DNA from: Gordonia sp. PDNC005
GTDB taxonomy: Bacteria > Actinomycetota > Actinomycetes > Mycobacteriales > Mycobacteriaceae
Length of the DNA stretch: 64,000 bases
NCBI RefSeq assembly: GCF_016919385.1
Contig: NZ_CP070351.1
Location: forward strand, 1,550,001-1,614,000
Direction: 5' to 3'
Shown here: positions 1 to 8,859 of the stretch, piece after piece
How the letters are laid out: the number at the start of each line of letters is the position of its first letter
Numbering within the stretch: the stretch's first letter is position 1
The notes under the pieces: generated by a model
What the model saw: only the letters and a program-made list of their open reading frames with translations
What the model was told of the DNA's origin: nothing
The model's database searches: none
Position numbers and translations under genes: made by a program

Positions 1-891
1 GGCACAGATGGCGCCGCAGCACTGTCCGACGGCCGAGTCGACGTCGTCGACTCGGGTGACCTCTCGGCGGCCGACACCCTCGCCGGCCGCGAGACGCCGA
101 TCACCGACCGTGGATCCGCACGTGACGTAGCGCCCGTGTCGGTGACGAATCTCGTCTTCGCCCGCACCGGCGTCGCCTCCGACGTCCTGGTGCGTCGTGC
201 TCTCGCGTCGTGCATGCCGCGCAATCAGCTGGCCCGTGCCCACGGGTCGAACGGGCTGGTGTGGAACCTGCGCAGTGCAGCACCGGCGGACACTCTCGGC
301 CCGTCGCTCAACGCGCAGTTCGGCAGGCGGTATCCGCGATCCGACGTCGCACGTGCGCGCGGGCTTCTGGAGCAGCGACCCGTGGACGCCAACGGGCGTC
401 GCCCCAAGCCCGTCATACGGATCGGTTATCCGGCCGGTTCGACGGTGGACAAGGCTATCGTCGACACAATCGCCCAGTCGTGTGTGAAAGCGGGCGTCAC
501 GGTCCGTGACGTCTCGTCTCCCGACTTCTCCGTCACCTCACTCGGTTCGGCCGCCGACGCGGTGATCCTGTCGGGTGACACCTTCGCCGCGTCCGGCACC
601 ACGAGCGGTGTGCCCGCCGTGTTCGCCCTGTACCCGGGCGACCCGCTGAACCTGTCCGGATTCCGGGACGGCGCCGTCCGCACGTCGATCAACGAACTCG
701 TCGCGACGAGCAGCGACAGTGGGCGACTCCCGCTGCTGCGGTCGATCGAGACGGCCGCCTGGGACCAGCTCCCGTCGATCCCGCTGTTCGGAACGGTGCG
801 GGGTCGAGAATCGTCCGGCGTCAGCAATGTCGTCGTCGGACTCGGCCGGTCGGGCACCGGCTGGAACATGGACCGTTGGGGAGGAGCCTGA
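1..891 (+). CDS. C-terminal part of a family 5 (peptide-type) ABC solute-binding lipoprotein
   Basis: The reading frame is open from the first base and stops at 889-891, so the 5' end and signal peptide lie outside the window. The visible 296 residues have the look of the C-terminal lobe of family 5 extracellular solute-binding proteins, with a conserved ending around WNMDRWGGA. The stop overlaps the apt start by one base. In mycobacteria the same place, between secDF and apt-relA, holds a conserved lipoprotein of this type (Rv2585c), so secF should lie just upstream. The substrate is not predictable. Family assignment rests on context plus weak motif memory. Confidence 0.7.
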   Translation, partial: GTDGAAALSDGRVDVVDSGDLSAADTLAGRETPITDRGSARDVAPVSVTNLVFARTGVASDVLVRRALASCMPRNQLARAHGSNGLVWNLRSAAPADTLGPSLNAQFGRRYPRSDVARARGLLEQRPVDANGRRPKPVIRIGYPAGSTVDKAIVDTIAQSCVKAGVTVRDVSSPDFSVTSLGSAADAVILSGDTFAASGTTSGVPAVFALYPGDPLNLSGFRDGAVRTSINELVATSSDSGRLPLLRSIETAAWDQLPSIPLFGTVRGRESSGVSNVVVGLGRSGTGWNMDRWGGA

Positions 892-1442
892 TGACCACCG
901 CCGTCCACTTGGACCGCGCCCGCATCGCGATCGAGACGCACGCACGGCTGGTGCCGGACTTTCCCGAGCCGGGGGTGGCTTTCAAGGACCTCACTCCCGT
1001 GCTGGCGGCCGCCGACGGTCTCGACGCGCTGACCGCTGCGCTCGCCGATGCGTGTGCAGGCGCGGACCTGATCGCGGGCATCGATGCGCGCGGCTTCCTG
1101 CTCGGAGGCGCGATCGCGCATCGCCTCGGCATCGGCGTGGTCGCCGTCCGCAAGGGCGGCAAGCTCCCGCCGCCGGTGATCGGCGTGGATTACGCCCTCG
1201 AATACGGGTCGGCCCGCTTGGAGGTCCCGGCGTCCGGAATCGACTTCCGCGGCCGCCGCGTGGCCGTCGTCGACGATGTCCTGGCCACCGGCGGCACGAT
1301 TGCCGCGACCCTTGCTCTGCTCGCCGAAGTCGGTGCCGAGGTGACCGATGTCGCGGTGGTGATGGAGCTCGACGGGTTCCCCGGCAGGGACATCGTCACC
1401 GCCGCGGCCCCCGTCCGTGTTCATTCGCTCTGCGCTGGCTGA
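891..1442 (+). CDS. apt: adenine phosphoribosyltransferase
   Basis: Cytosolic purine salvage enzyme that joins adenine and PRPP to give AMP. The 183-residue product carries the type I PRPP-binding loop VVDDVLATGGT (about residues 126-136) and the Apt N-terminal signature PDFPEPGVAFKDLTPVL. ATG 891 is chosen over the in-frame TTG at 876 because GGGAGGAG at 878-885 gives a good ribosome-binding site and the TTG would put that site inside the gene. It overlaps the preceding lipoprotein stop by one base and lies 80 bases before rel, the usual actinobacterial apt-rel pair. The C-terminus is slightly short but no motif is lost. Confidence 0.95.
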   Translation: MTTAVHLDRARIAIETHARLVPDFPEPGVAFKDLTPVLAAADGLDALTAALADACAGADLIAGIDARGFLLGGAIAHRLGIGVVAVRKGGKLPPPVIGVDYALEYGSARLEVPASGIDFRGRRVAVVDDVLATGGTIAATLALLAEVGAEVTDVAVVMELDGFPGRDIVTAAAPVRVHSLCAG

Positions 1443-1522
1443 AGCGGCGAAAAGCACCCCCGCAACACCCGAGAGAACCCCAGTCCGACCGCGTCGACGG
1501 CGCGATGCCATAAACTCGGGCC

Positions 1523-3826
1523 ATGAGCGAACCGGATGCCGCGCGACGCAGTGATGACACCGCTGCACCGTTGAGTTCTCGCAGGGTACGGGCCCGATTG
1601 GCGCGACGCATGACGGCGCCGCCGCGAGGTGGTGTCGCGGCCGTACTCGAACCGCTTGTCACACTGCATCGTGGTGTCTACCCGAAGGCCGACGTCGCAG
1701 TCCTCCAGCAGGCGTACGACGTCGCCGAACAGCGACACACGGGACAGTTCCGCAAGTCCGGCGACCCGTACATCACGCATCCGCTCGCCGTCGCGACAAT
1801 CCTCGCGGACCTCGGAATGGACACGACGACGCTGGTTGCTGCGCTGTTGCACGACACCGTCGAAGACACCGGCTACTCGCTCGAGGAGCTGGAGAAGGAC
1901 TTCGGCGCCGAGGTGGCCCACCTCGTCGACGGAGTGACCAAGCTCGACAAGGTGGCGCTCGGCAGCGCCGCCGAGGGCGAGACCATCCGCAAGATGATCA
2001 TCGCGATGGCGCGCGATCCGCGTGTCCTGGTGATCAAGGTGGCCGACCGTCTTCACAACATGCGGACCATGCGTTTCCTGCCGCCCGAGAAGCAGGCGCG
2101 CAAGGCTCGGGAGACGCTGGAGGTGATCGCGCCCCTTGCTCATCGCCTCGGCATGGCGACCGTGAAGTGGGAGCTCGAAGACCTCTCGTTCGCGATCCTG
2201 CACCCCAAGAAGTACGAGGAGATCGTCCGTCTCGTCGCCGATCGTGCTCCGAGTCGGGACACGTATCTGGCCCGAGTGCGGAGCGATCTGAACAATGCAC
2301 TCGGCGGGGCGCACATCGAGGCGACCGTCGAAGGGCGGCCGAAGCATTACTGGTCGATCTACCAGAAGATGATCGTGCGGGGCAAGGACTTCGACGACAT
2401 CCACGATCTGGTCGGCATGCGAGTGCTGTGCGACGAGGTGCGTGACTGCTATGCGGCGATCGGTGTGGTGCACTCCCTGTGGCAGCCGATGGCGGGCCGG
2501 TTCAAGGACTACATCGCGCAGCCGAGCTTCGGTGTCTATCAGTCGCTGCACACGACGGTGATCGGGCCCGAGGGCAAACCACTCGAGATCCAGATCCGAA
2601 CGGTGGAGATGCACCGGACCGCCGAGTTCGGCATCGCCGCGCACTGGCGGTACAAGGAGGGGCGAAAAGGAAAGGGCCGCAAGGCCACCGACGTCGCCGA
2701 GGTCGACGACATGGCGTGGATGCGCCAGCTCCTGGACTGGCAGCGGGAAGCGGCAGATCCGGGGGAGTTCCTCGAATCGCTCCGTTACGATCTCGCCGTC
2801 AAGGAGATATTCGTCTTCACGCCGAAGGGCGACGTCATCACCCTGCCGGCCGGGTCGACTCCGGTCGACTTCGCGTACGCCGTGCACACCGAAGTCGGAC
2901 ATCGGTGCATCGGGGCGCGTGTGAACGGCCGCCTTGTTGCGTTGGAGCGTCCGTTGGAGAACGGTGAGGTGATCGAGGTCTTCACGTCGAAGGCCGAGAA
3001 CGCCGGACCGAGCAAGGACTGGCAGAACTTCGTCGTCTCGCCTCGGGCGAAGGCGAAGATCCGGCAGTGGTTCGCCAAGGAGCGTCGCGAGGAAGCGCTG
3101 GAGGCGGGCAAGGAAGCCATCGTCAAGGAGGTTCGGCGCGGCGGACTTCCGCTGCACCGTCTCCTGTCCGCCGAATCGGTGACCGCGGTCGCGAAAGAGT
3201 TCGGGTTCGCCGACGTCGACGCGCTGTACTCGGCGGTCGGGGAGGGCCACGTCCCCGCCGGACGCATGGTCCACCGGCTCGTTGCGCTCCTCGGTGGTGT
3301 GGAGGCGGCCGAAGAGGAGATCGCGAACCGGGCCACCCCGTCCACGCAGAGCGGGAGGTCGCGTCAGGGCGGGGACAGCGGAGTGGTCGTCGAGGGCATC
3401 GACAACGTGATGGTGAAGCTGGCCAAGTGCTGCACCCCGGTGCCGGGCGACGAGATCATCGGGTTCATCACACGAGGAGGCGGCGTCAGTGTGCACCGGT
3501 CCGACTGCACCAACGCCGACGAGCTGCGGTCGCAACCGGAACGCCTCCACGAGGTCGCCTGGGCGCCGAACAGCACCGCGGTGTTCCTCGTCGCGATCCA
3601 GGTGGAGGCGCTCGACCGTCATCGTCTGCTGTCAGACGTGACCCGGGTACTCGCAGATGAGCGCGTCAATCTGCTGTCGGCGTCGCTGACGACCAGCCGA
3701 GATCGCGTGGCGGTCAGCCGCTTCACCTTCGAGATGGGCGACCCGAAGCACCTGGGCCACGTGTTGAACGTGGTCCGCAACGTCGAAGGCGTGTACGACG
3801 TCTACCGGGTGACGTCCGCGGCCTGA
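1523..3826 (+). CDS. rel: bifunctional (p)ppGpp synthetase/hydrolase Rel
   Basis: Makes and degrades the stringent-response alarmone (p)ppGpp. The 767-residue product has the full long-RSH layout: HD hydrolase domain with HTGQF and LLHDTVEDT (about residues 70-115), synthetase domain with the bifunctional-type RGKD motif and [12 protein letters not shown] (about 280-355), TGS domain starting VFTPKGD (about 430), a conserved CC pair near 636 and a C-terminal ACT domain. Both active sites look intact. The ATG at 1523 follows the -10-like hexamer TAAACT at 1511-1516, so a short-leader transcript is possible. It is the single long RSH expected in this group and ends before a strong hairpin facing the cyclophilin gene. 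Confidence 0.97.
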   Translation: MSEPDAARRSDDTAAPLSSRRVRARLARRMTAPPRGGVAAVLEPLVTLHRGVYPKADVAVLQQAYDVAEQRHTGQFRKSGDPYITHPLAVATILADLGMDTTTLVAALLHDTVEDTGYSLEELEKDFGAEVAHLVDGVTKLDKVALGSAAEGETIRKMIIAMARDPRVLVIKVADRLHNMRTMRFLPPEKQARKARETLEVIAPLAHRLGMATVKWELEDLSFAILHPKKYEEIVRLVADRAPSRDTYLARVRSDLNNALGGAHIEATVEGRPKHYWSIYQKMIVRGKDFDDIHDLVGMRVLCDEVRDCYAAIGVVHSLWQPMAGRFKDYIAQPSFGVYQSLHTTVIGPEGKPLEIQIRTVEMHRTAEFGIAAHWRYKEGRKGKGRKATDVAEVDDMAWMRQLLDWQREAADPGEFLESLRYDLAVKEIFVFTPKGDVITLPAGSTPVDFAYAVHTEVGHRCIGARVNGRLVALERPLENGEVIEVFTSKAENAGPSKDWQNFVVSPRAKAKIRQWFAKERREEALEAGKEAIVKEVRRGGLPLHRLLSAESVTAVAKEFGFADVDALYSAVGEGHVPAGRMVHRLVALLGGVEAAEEEIANRATPSTQSGRSRQGGDSGVVVEGIDNVMVKLAKCCTPVPGDEIIGFITRGGGVSVHRSDCTNADELRSQPERLHEVAWAPNSTAVFLVAIQVEALDRHRLLSDVTRVLADERVNLLSASLTTSRDRVAVSRFTFEMGDPKHLGHVLNVVRNVEGVYDVYRVTSAA

Positions 3827-3851
3827 CCCGGCTCCGTGGTCATACGACGAA

Positions 3852-3882
3852 CGGCCCGACTCCGAGACTCGGAGTCGGGCCG
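3852..3882. terminator. bidirectional intrinsic terminator between rel and the cyclophilin gene
   Basis: CGGCCCGACTCCGA (3852-3865) pairs perfectly with 3869-3882 across a 3-base loop, giving a 14-bp G+C-rich stem followed by TTT. It lies between two convergent genes, so it can serve both strands (the minus-strand copy lacks a strong U tract). Confidence 0.85.
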
Positions 3883-3896
3883 TTTCACGTGTCGGG

Positions 3897-4826
3897 TCAG
3901 GCGACCGATGCGTTCTTGATCTGGAGCGGAAGCTTGGGAGAACCGTCCTCGGCGCTGCCCGTCGCCGTCGGCACGATGCCGCCCTTGGCGACCTTGTCGA
4001 TGATCTTCATGCCGGCGTCGTCAACATGACCGACGACAGCAAGGGTCGGCGTGAGAGTGGAGTCCTTGGTCACGATGAAGAACTGGGCGCTGCCGGTGTT
4101 GGCGCGGCCCTGCTCTGCATTGTTGCTGTTGGCGATCGCGATGGTGCCACGGGGATAGATCACGGTCTGCTGGCTCATGCCCATCGCCGCCATCTGCGGA
4201 TCGATCGGCACTTCCTTCAATCCGGTGGGGTCTTCGTCCGGGGTGTTCCAGCCCGGTCCGCCCATGCCGGTGAGCGTCGGATCGCCGCACTGCAACACAG
4301 AGAGGTTCGCCGAGTTGGTCAGCCGGTGGCACTGCGTGCCGTCGTAGAAGCCGTTGGTCGCCAGCGACTGGACTGCGTTCACGTTGCACGCTGCGAGTGA
4401 GCGATCCAACGTGATCGGCACGTCACCGAGATTGGTGGCCAACGTCAGGTCGAGGGTTCCGGTGTTGAGTGTCCGGCCGTCCGGCGTAGGAGACGTCCGC
4501 TGCTTGGCTTCGCCGTCTCGAAGTTCTTTGAGGAACGCTTCGCCCTGTGCCTTCTGCTCGGCGGGTGCCGTAGCGAGCTGGGTCTCGACAGCCTTGATCG
4601 TCTTCGCGAAGTCGACCGGTGCAGCGGTGTAGTCACAGGTCGTGTGACGCTTGTCGTCCCAGTTCCGGTACCAGAAGTAGCCTCCGACGGCGGCGATCGC
4701 GACGACGGCGACGCCTGCGGCCGCCAGCATCGACAGCTTGCGCTTCTTGGCGGCCTGCCGCTCGCGGGCGAGCCGTTCCTCCAGTTTCTGGCGGGCGGCT
4801 TCGCGACGCTCTTCGTTGGTCGACAC
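3897..4826 (-). CDS. membrane-anchored cyclophilin-type peptidyl-prolyl isomerase
   Basis: A 309-residue cyclophilin-family protein. Residues 1-30 are charged and probably form a short coiled coil, residues about 31-53 are a transmembrane anchor, and the cyclophilin domain fills the C-terminal half with GFYDGTQCHRLT, NTGSAQFFIV and AVVGHV. This predicts an extracytoplasmic foldase tethered to the membrane. The start is GTG at 4826, with AGGAGG ten bases upstream on the minus strand. It corresponds in position to M. tuberculosis Rv2582 (ppiB), between rel and the glyoxalase-like gene and read in the opposite direction to them. Whether it is enzymatically active is unknown. Confidence 0.9.
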   Translation of the reverse strand: MSTNEERREAARQKLEERLARERQAAKKRKLSMLAAAGVAVVAIAAVGGYFWYRNWDDKRHTTCDYTAAPVDFAKTIKAVETQLATAPAEQKAQGEAFLKELRDGEAKQRTSPTPDGRTLNTGTLDLTLATNLGDVPITLDRSLAACNVNAVQSLATNGFYDGTQCHRLTNSANLSVLQCGDPTLTGMGGPGWNTPDEDPTGLKEVPIDPQMAAMGMSQQTVIYPRGTIAIANSNNAEQGRANTGSAQFFIVTKDSTLTPTLAVVGHVDDAGMKIIDKVAKGGIVPTATGSAEDGSPKLPLQIKNASVA

Positions 4827-4883
4827 GCTCGTGGAACCTCCTGTGGGCGGGTGGCTGCGCGGGGCGGTCCGGGCAGCGGGCCC

Positions 4884-4890
4884 TATGCTA
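4884..4890. promoter_or_regulatory. possible overlapping divergent -10 elements
   Basis: TATGCT at 4884-4889 on the plus strand and TAGCAT (complement of 4885-4890) on the minus strand overlap in the 144-base gap between the divergent cyclophilin and hydrolase genes. Both fit the loose TANNNT actinobacterial -10. No clear -35 was found for either. Confidence 0.3.
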
Positions 4891-4970
4891 TCGCAGTGCT
4901 CTGAAAGGTCGATGAGACAATGGTTTCCGACACGCTCCGAACGTCACATACTCGAGGAGAGGCTTACCAA

Positions 4971-5681
4971 GTGCTCATCGCCGGATTCGCCGCCGGAATG
5001 TTCCAGACGAACTGCTACCTGGTGGCCGAGGGTCCCGGGTCGGACGCGATCATCATCGATCCCGGCCAGGATGCAGCTCCGAGCGTCCGCGAGGCGCTGG
5101 CCGAGTACTCGCTGAATCCGGTCGCGATCTTCCTGACACACGGTCACCTCGATCACACCTGGAACGCGCAGGAGTTGGCTGACGAGTTCTCCATTCCCGC
5201 CTACATCCATGCGGCGGACCGTCCGATGCTGACCGATCCGGGTGTCGGCGTGGGACGCGCGCTGTCGGAGATGATCGGCGACACCGTGTTCCGCGAGCCG
5301 GAGAAGGTGATCGAGTTCGTCGACGGCGAGGACGTTGAGATCGCCGGCCTGCGGTGGGGCGTCGCTCACGCACCGGGGCATTCGCCCGGCAGTGTGCTCC
5401 TGACTCCCGATCTGCCGGCCGATCCGGAGACGGGGGAGACCGTATCGGTCTGTTTCTCCGGCGATGTGCTGTTCAACGGCTCGATCGGGCGCACAGATCT
5501 GCCCGGCGGCAACCACCAGCAGCTCCTCGACTCGATCGCCGCAACGCTGATGGGCCGCGACGACAACCAGGTGATTCTTCCGGGGCACGGACCCCAGACC
5601 ACCATCGGCGCGGAGCGCACGGGTAATCCGTTCCTCGTCGACCTGCCCGATGCACAGAAGAAGGGACGGTTCGGACTGTGA
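4971..5681 (+). CDS. metallo-beta-lactamase-fold hydrolase, glyoxalase II-like
   Basis: A 236-residue cytosolic MBL-fold hydrolase. The binuclear metal motif THGHLDH (near residue 57) is followed by a further histidine in HAPGHSPGS, an aspartate in FSGDVLF and a late histidine in LPGHGPQT, so the metal site appears complete. Glyoxalase II-like enzymes cleave thioesters, but actinobacteria of this group use mycothiol or other thiols rather than glutathione, so the substrate is open. GTG 4971 is preferred over the in-frame ATG 4920: GAGGAGAGG at 4954-4962 is well placed and homologues begin at this point (MLI.GF). The stop overlaps the hisS start. Confidence 0.88.
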   Translation: MLIAGFAAGMFQTNCYLVAEGPGSDAIIIDPGQDAAPSVREALAEYSLNPVAIFLTHGHLDHTWNAQELADEFSIPAYIHAADRPMLTDPGVGVGRALSEMIGDTVFREPEKVIEFVDGEDVEIAGLRWGVAHAPGHSPGSVLLTPDLPADPETGETVSVCFSGDVLFNGSIGRTDLPGGNHQQLLDSIAATLMGRDDNQVILPGHGPQTTIGAERTGNPFLVDLPDAQKKGRFGL

Positions 5682-6943
5682 GCGAATTCTCCGCGCCGAA
5701 AGGTATTCCGGACTACTACCCGCCTGCGTCGGCGGACTTCCTCGCCGTCCGCAACGCGCTGACCGACGCCGCGTACCGCGCGGGCTACGGACACATCGAG
5801 CTGCCGATCTTCGAAGAGACGGCGCTCTTCGCGCGCGGCGTCGGCGAGTCGACGGACGTGGTCTCCAAGGAGATGTACACCTTCGCCGACCGTGGCGGCC
5901 GCACCGTGACGCTTCGCCCGGAAGGCACCGCGGGTGTCATGCGCGCCGTCATCCAGCATGGACTGGACCGTGGACAGCTTCCGGTGAAGCTCTGTTACTC
6001 GGGTCCGTTCTTCCGGTACGAGCGCCCGCAGGCCGGCCGATACCGCCAGTTGCAGCAGGTGGGTGTAGAGGCGATCGGCGTCGACGACCCGGCGTTGGAC
6101 GCCGAGGTCATCGCCATCGCAGACGAGGGCTACAAGCGCCTGGGCCTCAGCGGCTATCGCCTGGATCTGACGTCGCTCGGCGACGACACCTGCCGACCTC
6201 AGTACCGCGAGCGCTTGCAGGAGTTCCTGCTCGGACTCGACTTGGACGAGGCCACCCGGGAACGCGCCCGCATCAATCCGTTGCGGGTGCTCGACGACAA
6301 GCGTCCCGAGGTCAGAACGGCCACCGCCGACGCGCCGCTGATGCTCGATCATCTCAGCGACTCGGCGCGGGACCACTTCGAGCAGGTCAAGAGCCATCTC
6401 GATCGCCTCGGCGTTCAGTACGTCGTCAACCCGCGTCTCGTCCGTGGACTCGACTACTACACGAAGACGACGTTCGAGTTCGTCCACGACGGTCTCGGCG
6501 CGCAGTCGGGCATCGGTGGTGGCGGACGGTACGACGGCTTGATGAAGCAGATCGGCGGCAAGCAGGAGCTGTCCGGCATCGGCTTCGGTATCGGCGTCGA
6601 CCGCACGATCCTCGCGCTCGAGGCCGAGGGGGTCTCCGTCGCGGGTGTCGGACGTGTCGACGTGTTCGGCGTGCCGATGGGTGCAGCGGCCAAGGCCGAG
6701 CTCGTCGCTCTGGCCGGTGAGCTCCGCGCCGCGGGTGTGAAAGTCGACCTCGCATACGGCGACCGCGCCCTCAAGGGTGCGATGAAGGCCGCCGACCGTT
6801 CCGGCGCCCGCCTCGCCCTTGTTCTCGGCGACCGCGAACTCGACGAACGCACGATCGAGATCAAGGACCTCACCAACGGCGATCAGCGCAAGGTGTCCCT
6901 CGACGCCGCCCTAGCAGAGATCCGCTCCCGCCTCGGCATCTGA
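5678..6943 (+). CDS. hisS: histidyl-tRNA synthetase
   Basis: Class II aminoacyl-tRNA synthetase that charges tRNA-His; 421 residues, the normal bacterial length. Motif 2 is [14 protein letters not shown], the histidine-specific motif is [14 protein letters not shown], and motif 3 is GFGIGVDRT, followed by a C-terminal anticodon-binding domain. GTG 5678 overlaps the previous stop (GTGA junction), so it is translationally coupled to the MBL hydrolase, as in mycobacteria. Its own stop codon is the first part of a TGACAAACGAGG repeat that leads into a palindrome. Confidence 0.97.
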   Translation: MSEFSAPKGIPDYYPPASADFLAVRNALTDAAYRAGYGHIELPIFEETALFARGVGESTDVVSKEMYTFADRGGRTVTLRPEGTAGVMRAVIQHGLDRGQLPVKLCYSGPFFRYERPQAGRYRQLQQVGVEAIGVDDPALDAEVIAIADEGYKRLGLSGYRLDLTSLGDDTCRPQYRERLQEFLLGLDLDEATRERARINPLRVLDDKRPEVRTATADAPLMLDHLSDSARDHFEQVKSHLDRLGVQYVVNPRLVRGLDYYTKTTFEFVHDGLGAQSGIGGGGRYDGLMKQIGGKQELSGIGFGIGVDRTILALEAEGVSVAGVGRVDVFGVPMGAAAKAELVALAGELRAAGVKVDLAYGDRALKGAMKAADRSGARLALVLGDRELDERTIEIKDLTNGDQRKVSLDAALAEIRSRLGI

Positions 6944-6961
6944 CAAACGAGGTACTCAGCG

Positions 6962-6993
6962 ACAAACGAGGCACGCATGCGTGCCTCGTTTGT
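6962..6993. terminator. 32-base perfect palindrome after hisS, probable terminator and repeat-family member
   Basis: ACAAACGAGGCACGCA (6962-6977) is followed directly by its exact reverse complement (6978-6993). Extra half copies lie beside it: ACAAACGAGG at 6943-6952 and TGCCTCGTTTG at 7001-7011. It has no real U tract, so the terminator role is inferred from position. It may equally be a dispersed repeat related to the CAAACGCGGCC palindromes at 43698-44022. Confidence 0.55.
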
Positions 6994-7066
6994 GCTTGAA
7001 TGCCTCGTTTGCAAGCCTGTGGACAACGTATGTGACGAATCCGTGAATTCGGGCTTCAATCTGGAC

Positions 7067-7786
7067 ATGTGGCTTACGGACGAGCACGGGATCATCAATC
7101 GCGGCGAAGCACTCGACTCGGGAGTCTCCGAGCGGCAGCTCACGGACGCGATCCGTCGCGGCGAACTACTGATCGTCGGGCGTGGACACTATTCACTGCC
7201 GATCACGGATCGCTCGTCCGCAGAAGCTGCAGAAGAGGAGTACCGACGCCGAAGTCTGGTCGCGGGGAGGCGCGGGTCGCTTGTCCTCAGCCATGAGTCG
7301 GCTGCATCGCTGCACAGGCCGAAACTCTTGTACCCGGATCACGACCACATTCACATGACAAATGGCCGAGGGGACGGCGGCTACCGGCAGTCGAGACGGA
7401 TTGTGCACCCTCGCACGTTGACCGACAACGAGATCGTGATGGTCGATGGCGTGTTGGCGACAAGCCTCGAGCGAACAGTCGTCGACGTCGCCCTCGGAGC
7501 GAGGAACTTTGCGCAGGCGCTGACTGCGTTCGACTGCGCGCTCGCACGAGACGCCGACGTCGAGGCGATCGGACAGCTGCTCGCCGAACGGCGCCGAGGA
7601 GTGAGCCTCGCTCGTCGCGCTTTCGGATTCGCGGACGGGCGTTCGGAATCTCCTGGCGAGTCGTGGAGCCGGGCCCAGATGATCGACGACGGGCTTCCCG
7701 TGCCCGACTTGCAGGTCGAATATTCCCTTCGGTCAGGCCGGACGGCGCGTTGCGACTTCGGCATCATCTGCGGCGAGGAATACTGA
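7067..7786 (+). pseudogene. truncated AbiEi-antitoxin-like / Vsr-type protein
   Basis: The 239 codons from ATG 7067 encode an N-terminal winged-helix-like segment (RGEALDSGVSERQLTDAIRR, then RGELLIVGRGHYSLP) typical of AbiEi antitoxin-like proteins that are abundant in Gordonia and mycobacteria. Those proteins usually run past 300 residues and end in a PD-(D/E)XK (Vsr/DUF559-like) nuclease domain. Here the frame stops at EYSLRSGRTARCDFGIICGE, just where that domain should begin, and no continuation is visible in other frames before 7858. I read it as a 3'-deleted remnant. An upstream start at 6977 exists but lies inside the palindrome. No partner toxin gene is present. Confidence 0.6.
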
Positions 7787-7832
7787 TGCGCATCCTGCGC
7801 TCGCACTACGTCCGACTCGGGATTCGTGTCTG

Positions 7833-7859
7833 AACGAGGTTGTCGTCCAAGCCCTCGTT
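7833..7859. terminator. weak convergent hairpin
   Basis: AACGAGG (7833-7839) pairs with CCTCGTT (7853-7859), and TTG/CAA extends the stem after a 2-base bulge. It lies between the truncated gene and the convergent metallopeptidase and reaches the latter's stop codon. Its core AACGAGG matches the repeat after hisS, so the remnant gene is bracketed by the same short sequence. Confidence 0.45.
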
Positions 7860-8740
7860 TACAGGTCGTTCGTCGCGAAGGTGTCGCAGCGGGACGGCTT
7901 GCCACCGTCATAGCCGATCTTGAACCAGCGGACGCGCTGGGTGGACGATCCGTGAGTCCAGCCCTCGGGGTTGGAGTTGGAGCCCTGGATGGTGTCGTCG
8001 CCGATCGCCTGAGCGGACTTGATGACCGTCGAGATCTGCTCCTCGGTGAGCGGCTTGAGCATCGCGTCCGGTCCCTTGTCGGCGTGATAGGCCCACACGC
8101 CGGCGAGGCAGTCGGCCTGCAGTTCGATGCGGCGTGAACCGTCGTTGCCCATCCGTTGGCCCTTCGCGAGCACACCGGTCAGATTCTCGACGTGATGACC
8201 GAACTCGTGGGCGACGACATACTCCTGAGCGAGGGGGCCGTCGGACCCGCCCATGCGCTTGAGGTCGGCGAAGAACGCCGGATCGAAGTACGCGGTACGG
8301 TCGGCGGGGCAGTAGAAGGGACCCATCGCGGACGACGCCGCACCGCAGCCGGTCGAGATGTTCCCGGCGAAGATACGAGTGGCGGGCTTGGTGTAACCAC
8401 GCATCTGCGTCGCCCAGACCTTGTTCAGGCTGTCCTTCGTCGCGACGATTCGACACACATCATCGGAGTTCGCCATCTCCACGGTGCAGGAATCGATGTG
8501 CTCTTGCAGCTGACGATTCTCGGCGCTGTCGGTGCCCTGGCTGCCGGGAGCCGCCTGCTGATTGGACGAATCGCCACCGAGAATGTCGCCGGGATTGATG
8601 CCGAACAGCAGCGCGACGATTGTCACGATCACGCCGACACCGCCACCGAGGGCGATCTTTCCGCCGCCGAAACCGCCGCCGCCAGAACCTCCGGCCGACA
8701 CGTCACTTGTGTCGAGAGGTCCGCTCCCCTGAAAAGTCAT
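7859..8740 (-). CDS. neutral zinc metallopeptidase, YpfJ family, membrane-anchored
   Basis: A 293-residue protein of the YpfJ/neutral zinc metallopeptidase family. It has a Gly/Ser-rich N-terminus, a transmembrane segment around residues 29-50 ([15 protein letters not shown]), a Cys-containing extracytoplasmic region, and the zincin motif in [10 protein letters not shown]. Later residues include the family-typical [12 protein letters not shown]. The sequence predicts an outward-facing metalloprotease of unknown substrate. It is divergent from aspS, as Rv2575 is near aspS in M. tuberculosis. The stop overlaps the convergent hairpin. Confidence 0.88.
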   Translation of the reverse strand: MTFQGSGPLDTSDVSAGGSGGGGFGGGKIALGGGVGVIVTIVALLFGINPGDILGGDSSNQQAAPGSQGTDSAENRQLQEHIDSCTVEMANSDDVCRIVATKDSLNKVWATQMRGYTKPATRIFAGNISTGCGAASSAMGPFYCPADRTAYFDPAFFADLKRMGGSDGPLAQEYVVAHEFGHHVENLTGVLAKGQRMGNDGSRRIELQADCLAGVWAYHADKGPDAMLKPLTEEQISTVIKSAQAIGDDTIQGSNSNPEGWTHGSSTQRVRWFKIGYDGGKPSRCDTFATNDL

Positions 8741-8795
8741 GGGCTAACAGTAGCCAAGACGTCCGGCCCGAAGTCGCTTTGTCGGTGGCGATCCG

Positions 8796-8801
8796 TAGAA
8801 T
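8796..8801 (+). promoter_or_regulatory. possible aspS -10 element
   Basis: TAGAAT at 8796-8801 lies in the 119-base gap between the divergent metallopeptidase and aspS, 58 bases before the aspS start. No matching -35 is evident at normal spacing. Confidence 0.35.
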
Positions 8802-8859
8802 TGACCGGAACCGTCACCAATCCTGCCAGCGACCCCGCTGCGCACAAGGAAGGAATCCA

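Noticed and set aside
1421..3622. 733-codon minus-strand frame
   Set aside because: Antisense to rel with no recognisable domain.
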